64,000 nt of DNA from an uncultured Oscillospiraceae bacterium (GCA_934466475.1 CAKSLI010000005.1:107382-171381); one strand, 5' to 3'; positions 16,786-24,930 are shown, counted from the stretch's first letter. Notes: generated by a model not told the origin, from the letters alone. Numbers and translations: made by a program.

Positions 16786-18147
16786 ATGTCAACGATATGT
16801 GCAATAGCAACTCCCCCCGCCGCGGGGGGGATTTCCGTGATAAGGATATCCGGCGAAAACGCCGCGGAGATAGCCGCAAGGGTGTTCAGACCCGTTTCCG
16901 GGAAGAGCGCCGCGGAGCTCCCGGGCTACCGCGCGGCATACGGAAAGATATACGATAACGGCGAGCTGCTCGACGACGGAGTGCTGCTGATGTACCGCGC
17001 CCCGCACAGCTACACCGGCGAGGATACGGCGGAGATCTCCTGCCACGGCGGCATCTACGTCACAAGGCGCGTGCTTTCCGCCTGCGTAAAGGCGGGGGCT
17101 CAGCCGGCGGCTCCCGGGGAGTTCACAAAGCGCGCGCTGCTCAACGGCAAGATGTCGCTCACCCAGGCGGAGGCGGTCGCTGATATAATCAGCGCGCAGG
17201 GCGGGCAGTTCCTGAGCTGCGCCAACGGTCAGCGCGAGGGCGCTCTCTACCGCCGCATGGAGGACTGCGCCGACAGGATAATGGACATATCCGCGCAGAT
17301 ATCCGCCTGGATAGACTACCCCGAGGACGACACACCGGTGGTCACTCAGCAGTGGCTGACCGACCGGCTGACCGCAGTGCGGGATATGTTCCGGGAGCTG
17401 CTTTCCGGCTACGACACCGGGCGTATGCTCCGGGAAGGTATCTCCTGCGCGATAGTCGGCAAGCCGAACGCCGGGAAATCCACGCTGATGAACAGCCTCG
17501 CGGGTCAGCAGAGGAGCATAGTCTCCGACATCGCCGGAACTACCCGCGACATCGTGGAGGAAACCGTCTCCCTCGGAGATATAGTGCTCCGCATAGCCGA
17601 CTGCGCCGGTATCCGCGAAACGGACGACCCCGTGGAGAAAATCGGCGTGGACATCATGCTGAAGCGCCTTGAAAGCGCGGATATAATCCTCGCGGTGTTC
17701 GACGGCTCCCGGGAGCTTTCGGAGGAGGACAGGCGGCTTATCGGGCTTATCTCCGGCAGGAACGCCGTGGCAGTCGTGAACAAATCCGACCTGCCGCAGA
17801 AGCTGGATATCAGCGAAATAGAGCGCGCCCTCGGCGCACCGGTGGTGATCTCCGCAAAGCAGGACGGCGCGGCAGAGGCGCTCTCCGGAGCGATAAGCGA
17901 CAGGCTCGACCTGTCAAGGCTCGACCCGGACGCGGGATTCCTCGCGAACGAACGCCAGCGCGACTGCGTTATCCGCGCCGCCGATTCGGTGGAGCAGGCG
18001 CTCGGCGCGGCGGCAATGGGAGTAACTCCGGACGCGGTGGGAGTAATGCTGGAGCAGGCGCTGGACGCAGTTTACGAGCTCTCCGGAAAGCGCGCCGGGG
18101 AGGAAGTCATAGACGAGGTGTTCAGGCGCTTCTGCGTGGGCAAATGA
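16786..18147 (+). CDS. mnmE: tRNA modification GTPase MnmE
   Basis: 453 residues. With MnmG it makes the 5-carboxymethylaminomethyl group on wobble uridine. The N-terminal formyl-THF domain begins STICAIATPPAAGGISVIRISG; the inserted G domain has GKPNAGKST (G1), the ADCAGIRET G3 region (DTAG is usual; Cys replaces Thr) and NKSD (G4). The invariant C-terminal FCVGK supplies the reactive Cys. The ATG at 16786 follows GAGGGAACC; the longer in-frame ORF from 16678 runs inside secA2. Its usual partner mnmG is not adjacent. Confidence 0.96.
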   Translation: MSTICAIATPPAAGGISVIRISGENAAEIAARVFRPVSGKSAAELPGYRAAYGKIYDNGELLDDGVLLMYRAPHSYTGEDTAEISCHGGIYVTRRVLSACVKAGAQPAAPGEFTKRALLNGKMSLTQAEAVADIISAQGGQFLSCANGQREGALYRRMEDCADRIMDISAQISAWIDYPEDDTPVVTQQWLTDRLTAVRDMFRELLSGYDTGRMLREGISCAIVGKPNAGKSTLMNSLAGQQRSIVSDIAGTTRDIVEETVSLGDIVLRIADCAGIRETDDPVEKIGVDIMLKRLESADIILAVFDGSRELSEEDRRLIGLISGRNAVAVVNKSDLPQKLDISEIERALGAPVVISAKQDGAAEALSGAISDRLDLSRLDPDAGFLANERQRDCVIRAADSVEQALGAAAMGVTPDAVGVMLEQALDAVYELSGKRAGEEVIDEVFRRFCVGK

Positions 18148-18155
18148 GGTGAAAC

Positions 18156-18773
18156 ATGAATATTATCATAATCGGCTGCGGACGCGTCGGCAGTAAACTC
18201 GCGGGAGTCCTCGACAAGCGCGGCAATGACGTTTCGGTGGTAGACCGTGACGAGCAGAATTTCGACCGCCTGCCCGGGGATTTCAGCGGGTTCACTACCG
18301 CGGGAGTCCCCATAGACCAGGAGGTCCTGAAAAAGGCGGGCATAGAGAGCTGCGACGCAGTGTGCGCCATAACCCAGGACGACGACCTGAACATCATGGC
18401 GGCTCAGCTCGCAAAGGACATATTCCATGTGGAGCGCGTGTTCGCGCGTATTTCCGACCCGGACAAGGTGGATGTGTTCCAGGGCTTCGGCATACAGACG
18501 GTCTGCCCGACAGACCTCACGGTGGACGCGGCGCTGGCGGCGATAGAGGACGTCAGCGAACAGTCGGAGGTTCGCATACAGCGCAGTACCGTACGGTTCA
18601 CGACCATGGATATGCCGCCGGAATTCGTGGGCAGGCTCCCCGCGGATATCGAGCTTGAGGACGGCGAGAGCCTTTTCGCGATAATCCGTGCAAACGGAGC
18701 GTTCCTGCTCTACACCGGGCAGGTCATCACGCTGTCCGCACAGGACAGGCTGGTTTTCGCAAAGAAAGCATAA
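18156..18773 (+). CDS. TrkA-N/RCK domain protein (second paralogue)
   Basis: 205 residues: Rossmann start IIIIGCGRVGSKLAGVL, acidic residue ending strand 2 in SVVDRD, then a short C-terminal RCK_C-like region. It is clearly related to the protein at 11669 but diverged. Such pairs often act as CfpA/CfpB-type or KtrA-type channel regulators. It starts 8 bases after mnmE, so it is in the same operon. No membrane channel subunit is nearby. Confidence 0.87.
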   Translation: MNIIIIGCGRVGSKLAGVLDKRGNDVSVVDRDEQNFDRLPGDFSGFTTAGVPIDQEVLKKAGIESCDAVCAITQDDDLNIMAAQLAKDIFHVERVFARISDPDKVDVFQGFGIQTVCPTDLTVDAALAAIEDVSEQSEVRIQRSTVRFTTMDMPPEFVGRLPADIELEDGESLFAIIRANGAFLLYTGQVITLSAQDRLVFAKKA

Positions 18774-18798
18774 CATACAGAACAAAGGAGACGCATAT

Positions 18799-19446
18799 AT
18801 GTTCAAACTAGTAATTTTCGACCTTGACGGGACCCTGCTCAACACCATAGGCGACCTTGCCGCGGCAGGAAACCATACCCTCGCTGAAATGGGCTACCCC
18901 ACGCACGATGAGGAGAAATACCGCCATTTCGTGGGCAACGGCATTCCGAAGCTGATAGAGAGAATGCTCCCCGCGGGCACGCAGAAGCCGGTCATCGACC
19001 TCGCATACGAGATGTTCATGGAGTACTACTCCGAGCACAAGTGCGACCATACCAAGCCGTATCCGGGGATCCCGGAGCTTATAGTGACGCTCCGTGAGCA
19101 CGGCGTGGCATGCGGCGCCAATTCCAATAAGGCGAACGAATTCACGCAGGAGCTTATAAGGCTCAATTTTGGAGACGAGATAACACATGTGATAGGCTTC
19201 GGCGCGGGATTCGAGGCGAAGCCCGACCCGGGCGCCGCCCTGGAGATAATACGCCGGGCGGGCGTAAAGCCGGAGGAAGCGCTCTATGTCGGCGACAGCG
19301 ATGTTGACATTATGACCGGACATAACGCTGGGATAGCCGTGTGCGCGGCACTGTGGGGATTCAGGGGCTATGACGAGCTGGCGGCGCAGAAGCCGACATT
19401 CTTCGCGCATGACGCAAAGGAGCTGGAGAAAATAATTTTAGGGTGA
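18799..19446 (+). CDS. HAD-family phosphatase, phosphoglycolate-phosphatase-like
   Basis: 215 residues. HAD motifs: FDLDGTLLNT (nucleophile Asp), NSNKANE (motif II region), KPDP (motif III Lys) and VGDSDVDIMTGHNAG (motif IV). The helical cap type 1 and length match the Gph/PGMB group. The substrate is unproven; phosphoglycolate or another small phosphate ester is typical. AAAGGAG lies 8 bases before the ATG at 18799. It is the last gene of the operon; 19447-19639 downstream contains no gene I can support. Confidence 0.88.
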   Translation: MFKLVIFDLDGTLLNTIGDLAAAGNHTLAEMGYPTHDEEKYRHFVGNGIPKLIERMLPAGTQKPVIDLAYEMFMEYYSEHKCDHTKPYPGIPELIVTLREHGVACGANSNKANEFTQELIRLNFGDEITHVIGFGAGFEAKPDPGAALEIIRRAGVKPEEALYVGDSDVDIMTGHNAGIAVCAALWGFRGYDELAAQKPTFFAHDAKELEKIILG

Positions 19447-19639
19447 GCCATCTCAGCCGGTTCTGTCCGTATTCGCGTGTACCGTTGACCGTTTCTCCCA
19501 TATAATCTGAGCCACGGTGTTTGCTCACAGTCGAGGGGTGCGCCATCCCCGTATTTGTCATTTTGATGAATTTCCCCCGCCGCAAATTGACTATATGCAC
19601 AAAAATCCCGGTTATAGCAGTACATTTTTGTGAAAAGTG

Positions 19640-19668
19640 TAGACAAATTACCGAAATCGTGCTATAAT
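19640..19668 (+). promoter_or_regulatory. Sigma-A promoter for the cytidylate-kinase-like gene
   Basis: TAGACA (19640-19645), 17-base spacer, TATAAT (19663-19668), then a small CCGCC-AGA-GGCGG hairpin in the leader and GGAGG before the ATG. Confidence 0.78.
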
Positions 19669-19721
19669 ATGATCAGAAACCGCCAGAGGGCGGAGCTCAT
19701 AAGCAGACGGAGGCGATATAT

Positions 19722-20321
19722 ATGTCAAAACGCATAATTACGATCACAAGACAGTACGGAAGCGGCGGACGCGAAATAGGCGAAAAGCTCGCAAAAAGAC
19801 TGGGGATAGAGTTCTACGACAATAAGCTGCTCGATATAGCGGCAAAGGACAGCGGTATACACAAGACCCACTTCGAGGAAAGCGACGAGCGGCGCACGAA
19901 CAGTTTCCTGTACCTGCTCTCCACTACCTACGGTCAGGGCGGGGTTCCGTTCGATGACGCACTGTTCTTCGCGCAGCTCAACGCTATACAGAAGATAGCC
20001 TCCGAGGGCTCCTGCCTTATTATCGGCAGATGTGCGGATTACGCGCTCAGGGATTTCTCCGGCGTTGTGAACATCTACATAACCGCCCCCCTCGAGGACA
20101 GGATAAAGCGCGCGATAAACTCCTACGGTATCGCCGAGAAGCACGCCGCAGAATACGTCAAGCGCATGGATAAGCAGCGCATTTCCTACTACAACTACTA
20201 CACCGACAAGCGCTGGGGCACCCCGGAGAACTTCGAGCTCTGCCTGGACAGCTCCGCGCTCGGAATAGACGGCTCAGTCGATCTTCTGGACAGCTTCCTC
20301 AAGATGTACTACAAGGACTGA
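19722..20321 (+). CDS. Cytidylate-kinase-like P-loop protein
   Basis: 199 residues, beginning RIITITRQYGSGGREIGEKLA, a P-loop variant (GSGGREIG) characteristic of the cytidylate-kinase-like family rather than canonical Cmk (GPAGSGKS). A LIIGRCADYAL segment and a basic LID-like stretch (EDRIKRAINSYG, RMDKQR) follow. The family is abundant in Clostridia; its substrate is not established. It is transcribed alone from the promoter at 19640. Confidence 0.87.
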   Translation: MSKRIITITRQYGSGGREIGEKLAKRLGIEFYDNKLLDIAAKDSGIHKTHFEESDERRTNSFLYLLSTTYGQGGVPFDDALFFAQLNAIQKIASEGSCLIIGRCADYALRDFSGVVNIYITAPLEDRIKRAINSYGIAEKHAAEYVKRMDKQRISYYNYYTDKRWGTPENFELCLDSSALGIDGSVDLLDSFLKMYYKD

Positions 20322-20344
20322 GAGCTGATCAATAAGCAATAAAA

Positions 20345-20621
20345 AGTGCCGCACCCAGAAAGGTGCGGCATAGAGACTGTCGAAAAAGTACCAACGGCAT
20401 CAAAGTTTTAAAGAAACTGTGGGGGAAAACTCTTGTTTTCCCCCACACCCCTTTAGCGCTTTTGGAGCGTAAAACCGCACTCCGTGCGGAGTGGCGGGGG
20501 CTTTGCCCCCACACCCCCACTACCTTTTGCACGGCAAAAGGTAGCGAAAAACGATAGCGCTACGCGCAAATTTTATAGATTTTCGACAAGCTGAGTGCCG
20601 CACCCAGAAAGGTGCGGCATA
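20345..20621. repeat. Family C mini-element flanked by duplicated terminator (copy C2)
   Basis: A 221-bp element (20373-20593) lies between two identical 28-bp copies (20345-20372 and 20594-20621) of a hairpin with stem TGCCGCACC/GGTGCGGCA. The element starts GAGACTGTCGAAAAAGTA and ends with the inverted form TTTTCGACAAGCTG. The interior holds several hairpins, including GGGGGAAAACTC with GTTTTCCCCC and CCGCACTCCGTGCGG. It shares its interior with C4 (7747-7951) and its termini with C1 and C3. Confidence 0.82.
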
Positions 20622-20627
20622 TTTTTA
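20594..20627 (+). terminator. Terminator after the cytidylate-kinase-like gene
   Basis: Hairpin TGCCGCACC-CAGAAA-GGTGCGGCA followed by TATTTTTAT. The proximal copy at 20345 has the same stem but is followed by the C2 element rather than a T-run. Confidence 0.75.
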
Positions 20628-20630
20628 TCG

Positions 20631-22067
20631 TCACGCCAGCGTGATAGCCGAAATATAGAACGCGGAGCTCTCCCCCGGAACGCCCTTGGGAACTATCTTC
20701 AGAGTGTGCTTTCCGGAGCTCATGAAGCTCTTTACCTCGGTGAACTGGACGTAATTGCCCCAGCCGCCCGAGAAATCCGCGTTGAGCGTAGTCACGAAAT
20801 CATCGTCTATGTAGATGTCCGCCAGACCGCCCTTGTTAGTCAGCTTGCCGTACAGGAAGCCTATGCTCTGCGCCTCGACCTCCACGACAAGCGCCGCGTC
20901 ATCGCCGTAGGTTCCGTCAGCCGTCTTAGCTATCCACGGGTCATCAAAGCCGCCGAATGTCATGTTCTTCTTCTCGAACGCGCCTGTGGATACCGGCTGA
21001 GCCTCCTCAACGGTCAGCATTCTCGCGTTTTCGTACTTCTCGCCGCTGTCGCCGGGAGCCGCAAGCTCAGGGTCGGCGTCGTCTATGCTGTCAAGATTGT
21101 CGGTGACGTACTGGAGATACGTGGTCAGCATTGCGCTGAGTATCGCGTGTCCCGCAACGTTCGGATGGATATTGTCGCCGGAAATGTCCGCCCATACCTT
21201 GCCGCTGGCGTTGGTGTTCAGGAAGTTCAGCATAGCGTCATGGTAGGAGATCAGCGGGACTGAATACTTCGCAGCCACCTCGCCGTGGCATTCCTGGACG
21301 CTGGTGCCGTTGTCCTGGGTCATCGCAACGCAGATTATGCCAGGGTTCGTGGAGTGCTTCCATATCTTGCGGATAAGCCCCTCGTAGGTCAGCTTGTTTA
21401 TCGCGTTGTTCTGGGATTCATCGTTTACCGAGAAATCAATGAACACAAGGTCCGGATCGTGGCTGAGCACCTGCTCGTCACAGCGGTGTACGCCGATATA
21501 GGAGCCTGTCGCGCCGATACCCGCGTTAACGTAATTCACCTTTGCGTCCGGGTACTGATCCTGTATCCACTTTGCGGTGAGAGCCGCGTAGCAGGTCTCT
21601 CCGTCAGCGCCGGTGCCCTGTGTTATGGAGCCTCCGAGGAACGCAACGGTGACCTCCTCACCCGCCTGGAGCTTCTTTATGAACTTCGCGATACGCGCGG
21701 GGTTGCCCTCGTTGTACATCAGCAGGGGGAGCATGTCCTGCGCCGCCTGGTCTGCCGCCGCCTGGTCAAGTCCAAGCGCGGACTGCACAGCCTGCGAGAG
21801 CAGGTCAGGCTTCATTGCAGCGGGGAGCGAATCCCCTGCTTCTGCGCCGGATTCGGCAGTGGACTGCGCCGCACTGTCGCCGTCCTCCGCGCCGGGATCA
21901 GCCTGTGTGGTTCCCGTCTCTGCCTGTGAGGCAGACCCTGCCTGGGAGGCAGACCCTGCCTGGGAGGCAGAGGAGCTCTCCTGAGCCACTGATGAATTTC
22001 CGCCGGAGCACCCCGCCATAGCGAGCACCATAGCTCCTGCGAGCATTACTGCAAGAAATTTCTTCAT
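20631..22067 (-). CDS. SGNH/GDSL-type esterase lipoprotein
   Basis: 478 residues. Lipoprotein signal (MLAGAMVLAMAGC, Cys 20), then a Ser/Ala/Gln/Glu linker with three tandem SQAGSA-type units, also visible as a DNA repeat around 21930-21975. The SGNH hydrolase domain follows: block I FLGGSITQG (Ser), block II GIGATGS (Gly), block III FSVNDES (Asn) and block V DNIHPN (Asp/His). The C-terminal 130 residues form a beta-sandwich. Cell-surface SGNH enzymes of this layout usually deacetylate plant polysaccharides, and nearby mannan genes make acetylated mannan a reasonable guess, not a demonstrated one. AAGGAG precedes the ATG. Confidence 0.88.
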   Translation of the reverse strand: MKKFLAVMLAGAMVLAMAGCSGGNSSVAQESSSASQAGSASQAGSASQAETGTTQADPGAEDGDSAAQSTAESGAEAGDSLPAAMKPDLLSQAVQSALGLDQAAADQAAQDMLPLLMYNEGNPARIAKFIKKLQAGEEVTVAFLGGSITQGTGADGETCYAALTAKWIQDQYPDAKVNYVNAGIGATGSYIGVHRCDEQVLSHDPDLVFIDFSVNDESQNNAINKLTYEGLIRKIWKHSTNPGIICVAMTQDNGTSVQECHGEVAAKYSVPLISYHDAMLNFLNTNASGKVWADISGDNIHPNVAGHAILSAMLTTYLQYVTDNLDSIDDADPELAAPGDSGEKYENARMLTVEEAQPVSTGAFEKKNMTFGGFDDPWIAKTADGTYGDDAALVVEVEAQSIGFLYGKLTNKGGLADIYIDDDFVTTLNADFSGGWGNYVQFTEVKSFMSSGKHTLKIVPKGVPGESSAFYISAITLA

Positions 22068-22133
22068 AGATGTTTCTCCTTAAATTAAGTAATAAGTCAC
22101 GAATGTTAGCTTCAATAACTGCTTACAATCAGC

Positions 22134-22162
22134 ATTATACACCTAAAAAATGAAGATGTCAA
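22134..22162 (-). promoter_or_regulatory. Sigma-A promoter for the SGNH lipoprotein gene
   Basis: Minus strand TTGACA (22157-22162), 17-base spacer, TATAAT (22134-22139), giving a leader of about 60 bases. Confidence 0.82.
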
Positions 22163-22210
22163 TATACTAGCGGCAATCAGCCGGGATCACGCCGGAACGT
22201 AATAAAACCA

Positions 22211-22245
22211 AAAATCCCCGGTACGCATTGCGTATCGGGGATTTT
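22211..22245 (-). terminator. Terminator of the tRNA-Gln transcript
   Basis: Long hairpin: AAAATCCCCG (22211-22220) pairs with CGGGGATTTT (22236-22245), with an inner TACGC/GCGTA stem. It lies 4 bases beyond the CCA end of the tRNA on the minus strand. Confidence 0.85.
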
Positions 22246-22249
22246 GATT

Positions 22250-22325
22250 TGGTTGCGGTGGAAGGATTTGAACCCTCGGAATGGATGAGTCAGAGTCATC
22301 TGCCTTACCACTTGGCGACACCGCA
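22250..22325 (-). tRNA. tRNA-Gln (anticodon CUG)
   Basis: Read on the minus strand: acceptor TGCGGTG pairs with CACCGCA; D arm TCGCCAAGTGGTAAGGCA; anticodon stem GATGA/TCATC with loop CTCTGAC giving CUG; T arm with GGTTCAAATCC; discriminator A and an encoded CCA. The D-arm sequence is typical of bacterial tRNA-Gln. Confidence 0.93.
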
Positions 22326-22463
22326 GTAACTCAACGAATAGTATTATAGCACATCAAATCCATTTTGTCAAGCACTTTCTGAAAAAAATCCGAAAAATTT
22401 TCAGACTTTTTTCCTGAGCATAGTATGCCCGGATTATCCGCGGATATTCACGGATAAAAAACT

Positions 22464-22482
22464 CCCGGCTCGATGAGCCGGG
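22464..22482 (-). terminator. Terminator after the O-acetylhomoserine sulfhydrylase gene
   Basis: CCCGGCTC-GAT-GAGCCGGG hairpin; on the minus strand it is followed by AGTTTTTTA. Confidence 0.85.
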
Positions 22483-22557
22483 AAAAGTGATGAAGTATAC
22501 TCTATTAAGGTATTCAGGAAAAACCTGTAACAAGTGAGGCAATATCTGGCGGAAAAA

Positions 22558-23850
22558 TTATCTGATCGCAGCGAAAGCGGTATCAAGCGCCTCGATAAGG
22601 TCGTCGATGTGCTCCGTGCCGATAGAAAGCCTGATAGTGTTCGGCTTGATCCCCTGCTCCAGCAGCTCGGACTCGGTGAGCTGGGAATGAGTGGTGGAAG
22701 CCGGGTGGATAACCAGGGACTTAACGTCCGCAACGTTCGCAAGCAGGGAGAATATCGGCAGGTTGTCGATGAACTTCTGAGCGTCTGCCGCTGTGCCCTT
22801 TACCTCGAATGTAAAGATAGATCCGCCGCCGTTCGGGAAGTACTTCTTGTACAGCTCGTGTGTCGGCTCGGTGGGGAGGGACGGGTGATGTACAGCCTCT
22901 ACCTGCGGGTGCTTGCTGAGGTACTCAACTACCTTCAGCGCGTTGAATACGTGGCGCTCTACGCGCAGGGAGAGAGTCTCCAGACCCTGGAGGAATATGA
23001 AAGCGTGGAACGGCGAGATAGTCGCGCCTGTGTCACGCAGGAGAATAGCCCTGATGTATGTAACGAACGCCGCCGCGCCTACTGCGTCAGAGAAGCTGAT
23101 GCCATGGTAGGAGGGGTTCGGCTCGGAGATCCAGGAGTATCTGCCGGACTTCTTCCAGTCGAAGCTGCCGCTGTCAACGATAACGCCGCCGATCGCCGTG
23201 CCGTGGCCGCCGATGAACTTTGTCGCGGAATGTACCACGATGTCAGCGCCGTACTCGATAGGACGGAGCAGGTAAGGAGTAGCAAAGGTGCTGTCCACTA
23301 CCAGCGGGATATTGTGAGCGTGCGCGATCTTCGCGAGCTTCTCAATGTCGGCTACGTTGGAGTTCGGGTTGCCGAGGGACTCAACGTACAGCGCCTTGGT
23401 GTTCTCGTCAATGGCCGCCTCGAAGCTGCCCTCAACATAGGGGTCAACGAACTTCGCGGTTATGCCGTACAGCGGGAGCGTGTGCGCCAGCAGGTTGTAG
23501 GTTCCGCCGTAAATGGTGTTGGAGGCAACGATGTTCTCGCCCTGCTTTGCGAGCGCCTGAATGGTGTATGTGATAGCCGCCGCGCCGGAAGCCGTAGCGA
23601 GAGCCGCAACGCCTCCCTCGAGAGCCGCGATGCGCTTCTCGAAAACGTCCTGTGTGGAGTTGGTCAGTCTGCCGTAGATGTTGCCTGCGTCAGCAAGTCC
23701 GAAGCGCGCCGCCGCATGAGCGGAGTTCTTGAAAACGTAGGAAGTCGTAGCGTATATCGGCACTGCGCGTGCGTCGGAAGCGGGGTCGGGCTGCTCCTGA
23801 CCAACGTGGAGCTGTAAGGTCTCAAATCTGTAATTCTTGTTCTCTGACAT
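22558..23850 (-). CDS. O-acetylhomoserine sulfhydrylase (aminocarboxypropyltransferase)
   Basis: 430 residues, Cys/Met-metabolism PLP enzyme making homocysteine (or methionine with methanethiol) from O-acetylhomoserine. Motifs: YGRLTNSTQDVFEKRIAALE, the substrate-pocket segment STFATPYLLRPIEYGADIV and the PLP Lys in HSATKFIGGHG. The 425-430 residue length and the insert typical of MetY-type enzymes separate it from cystathionine gamma-synthase (about 380). The ATG at 23850 has GGAGG 8 bases upstream. The gene is preceded by a leader peptide ending Met-Cys-Cys (23921-23965) and a promoter at 24007. Confidence 0.94.
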   Translation of the reverse strand: MSENKNYRFETLQLHVGQEQPDPASDARAVPIYATTSYVFKNSAHAAARFGLADAGNIYGRLTNSTQDVFEKRIAALEGGVAALATASGAAAITYTIQALAKQGENIVASNTIYGGTYNLLAHTLPLYGITAKFVDPYVEGSFEAAIDENTKALYVESLGNPNSNVADIEKLAKIAHAHNIPLVVDSTFATPYLLRPIEYGADIVVHSATKFIGGHGTAIGGVIVDSGSFDWKKSGRYSWISEPNPSYHGISFSDAVGAAAFVTYIRAILLRDTGATISPFHAFIFLQGLETLSLRVERHVFNALKVVEYLSKHPQVEAVHHPSLPTEPTHELYKKYFPNGGGSIFTFEVKGTAADAQKFIDNLPIFSLLANVADVKSLVIHPASTTHSQLTESELLEQGIKPNTIRLSIGTEHIDDLIEALDTAFAAIR

Positions 23851-23920
23851 GGTAATTATCCTCCATAAATTCGATAAAATTCTGTGTTCCGTTAGTGTTA
23901 GTTTTCTGTTCTGAGCGTGG

Positions 23921-23965
23921 TCAACAACACATTCGGTCGTTCCGCGCTTCAATGATGTACTTCAT
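23921..23965 (-). CDS. Leader peptide ending in Met-Cys-Cys upstream of the sulfhydrylase
   Basis: A 14-codon reading frame MKYIIEARNDRMCC with a perfect GGAGGTG ribosome site 5 bases before the ATG, lying between the promoter at 24007 and the sulfhydrylase start 70 bases downstream. Consecutive Cys codons just before the stop of a short uORF ahead of a sulfur-assimilation gene suggest a ribosome-stalling sensor of Cys-tRNA supply. The Cys codons (TGTGTT) can pair with AACACA further down the leader. I see no strong terminator hairpin, so control might act on translation or through Rho. Function is inference. Confidence 0.7.
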   Translation of the reverse strand: MKYIIEARNDRMCC

Positions 23966-24006
23966 CTCTGCACCTCCAGCGGTGTTTGTTTTTTCTTTCT
24001 GTACTA

Positions 24007-24035
24007 AGTATATCACAACAGTAGGTATTTGTCTA
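24007..24035 (-). promoter_or_regulatory. Sigma-A promoter for the leader peptide and sulfhydrylase
   Basis: Minus strand TAGACA (24030-24035), 17-base spacer, TATACT (24007-24012). Confidence 0.78.
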
Positions 24036-24138
24036 CTTCTTGTTTTTTATGGCTGGTTATAGATTCAGCTTATATCTCATACTTTAAAGAGAGGTTATGC
24101 CTCGTTCCTGAAACAAATAGAATGAACCGCAAAATGAC

Positions 24139-24333
24139 TTGACAAAGCACTGCTGATATGCTATAGGTAACCTCTAAAAACCGGGACACGAGCAGATTTC
24201 GTACATGACTTATATCAGATGCTAGGCGTCAAACCGCAGTAATACTGTATGTATTTCAAGGTTTGACAACGAAGCAGATGATATAAGTCATAGAAATCTG
24301 CCGTGAAGGAGGTTTTTAGAGGTTACCTATAAT
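24139..24333 (+). promoter_or_regulatory. Consensus promoter split by a mini-element inside its -10 box
   Basis: TTGACA (24139-24144) and a 17-base spacer (24145-24161) lead into TATA (24162-24165), where the B1 element starts. Immediately after the element stands TATAAT (24328-24333). Since TATA is the 4-bp target duplication, removing the element restores TTGACA-17-TATAAT ahead of the small membrane protein gene at 24403. In the present form neither half has a good partner hexamer. Confidence 0.8.
24166..24327. repeat. Family B mini-element (copy B1)
   Basis: 162 bp, GGTAACCTCTAAAAACC to the inverted GGTTTTTAGAGGTTACC, flanked by TATA on both sides. The interior is a near-complete palindrome: GCAGATTTC..ATGACTTATATCA on the left matches TGATATAAGTCAT..AAATCTGC on the right. 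It shares its outer CCTCTAAAAACC with family A but has a different core. A second copy is at 61974. Confidence 0.85.
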
Positions 24334-24402
24334 TAAATCGTTATGAAAGTAATATCGTCTTCCTTCGGTGCTGCTTCAATGCAGCAGAAAGGGAGGATTA
24401 CT

Positions 24403-24714
24403 ATGTCACATAGTAAAAGCTCATTGAAAATTGAAAGTAAGCTGATCCTTGGTTTTAAGTTCAAGTTTGAACTCACCATTCGCGTAATCCCGGATTTTTC
24501 TGTGAAAGTTAAATTCAGGCTCACGCACGACAGCGCTCCCCGCACTCCACGGCTTCCGGACAGCAGGTTCAGCGCATTCCCCGGCATATTGGAGCTGATT
24601 CTGATCATGGCATTGGTGTATGTATTATCAATGCAGCCAGATATTGCACTGTGGAGCAGTTCACTGAGTGTGGTATCAAACATTATTAACATTTTAAATA
24701 ACATTTTTAAGTAA
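24403..24714 (+). CDS. Small membrane protein, function unknown
   Basis: 103 residues from the ATG at 24403 with GGGAGG 7 bases upstream; the longer in-frame start at 24343 has no ribosome site. The N-terminal half is basic and beta-rich (KLILGFKFKFELTIRV), followed by a hydrophobic helix (about 57-77) and an amphipathic C-terminus. It had a consensus promoter before the B1 element inserted into it, and a terminator follows at 24866. I do not recognise the family. Confidence 0.6.
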   Translation: MSHSKSSLKIESKLILGFKFKFELTIRVIPDFSVKVKFRLTHDSAPRTPRLPDSRFSAFPGILELILIMALVYVLSMQPDIALWSSSLSVVSNIINILNNIFK

Positions 24715-24865
24715 GACCAAAAACAAATTGATGTTAGACGCGGCATTGATTCCGCAATGAAGAAATTTTATGATGAATTATTATTGATGATTTTTATGAT
24801 GAATTTTATGATGATTTTACAACTTTTAAAACACAGGAAAGACGCTGACTTTCATAACCAACCAC

Positions 24866-24892
24866 AAAGGCTCCCGGAAATCGGGAGCCTTT
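24866..24892 (+). terminator. Rho-independent terminator
   Basis: AAAGGCTCCCG-GAAAT-CGGGAGCCTTT followed by TATTTTTA on the + strand. It may also serve spo0A from the other side, though the T-run is weaker in that direction. Confidence 0.8.
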
Positions 24893-24930
24893 TATTTTTA
24901 ACTGCTTTATGCAAACGCGGTATCTGCATT

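Noticed and set aside
19621..19650. Rex-like TTGTGAA near the cytidylate-kinase promoter
   Set aside because: Only one half-site fits; the second would need a 5-base spacer and mismatches.
21930..21975. CRISPR-like short repeats
   Set aside because: The repeated CCTGGGAGGCAGA units encode the SQAGSA linker of the SGNH lipoprotein; there are no spacers or cas genes.
23851..24000. SAM or T-box riboswitch before the sulfhydrylase gene
   Set aside because: No conserved S-box or T-box core could be recognised in the short leader, and a leader peptide explains it better.
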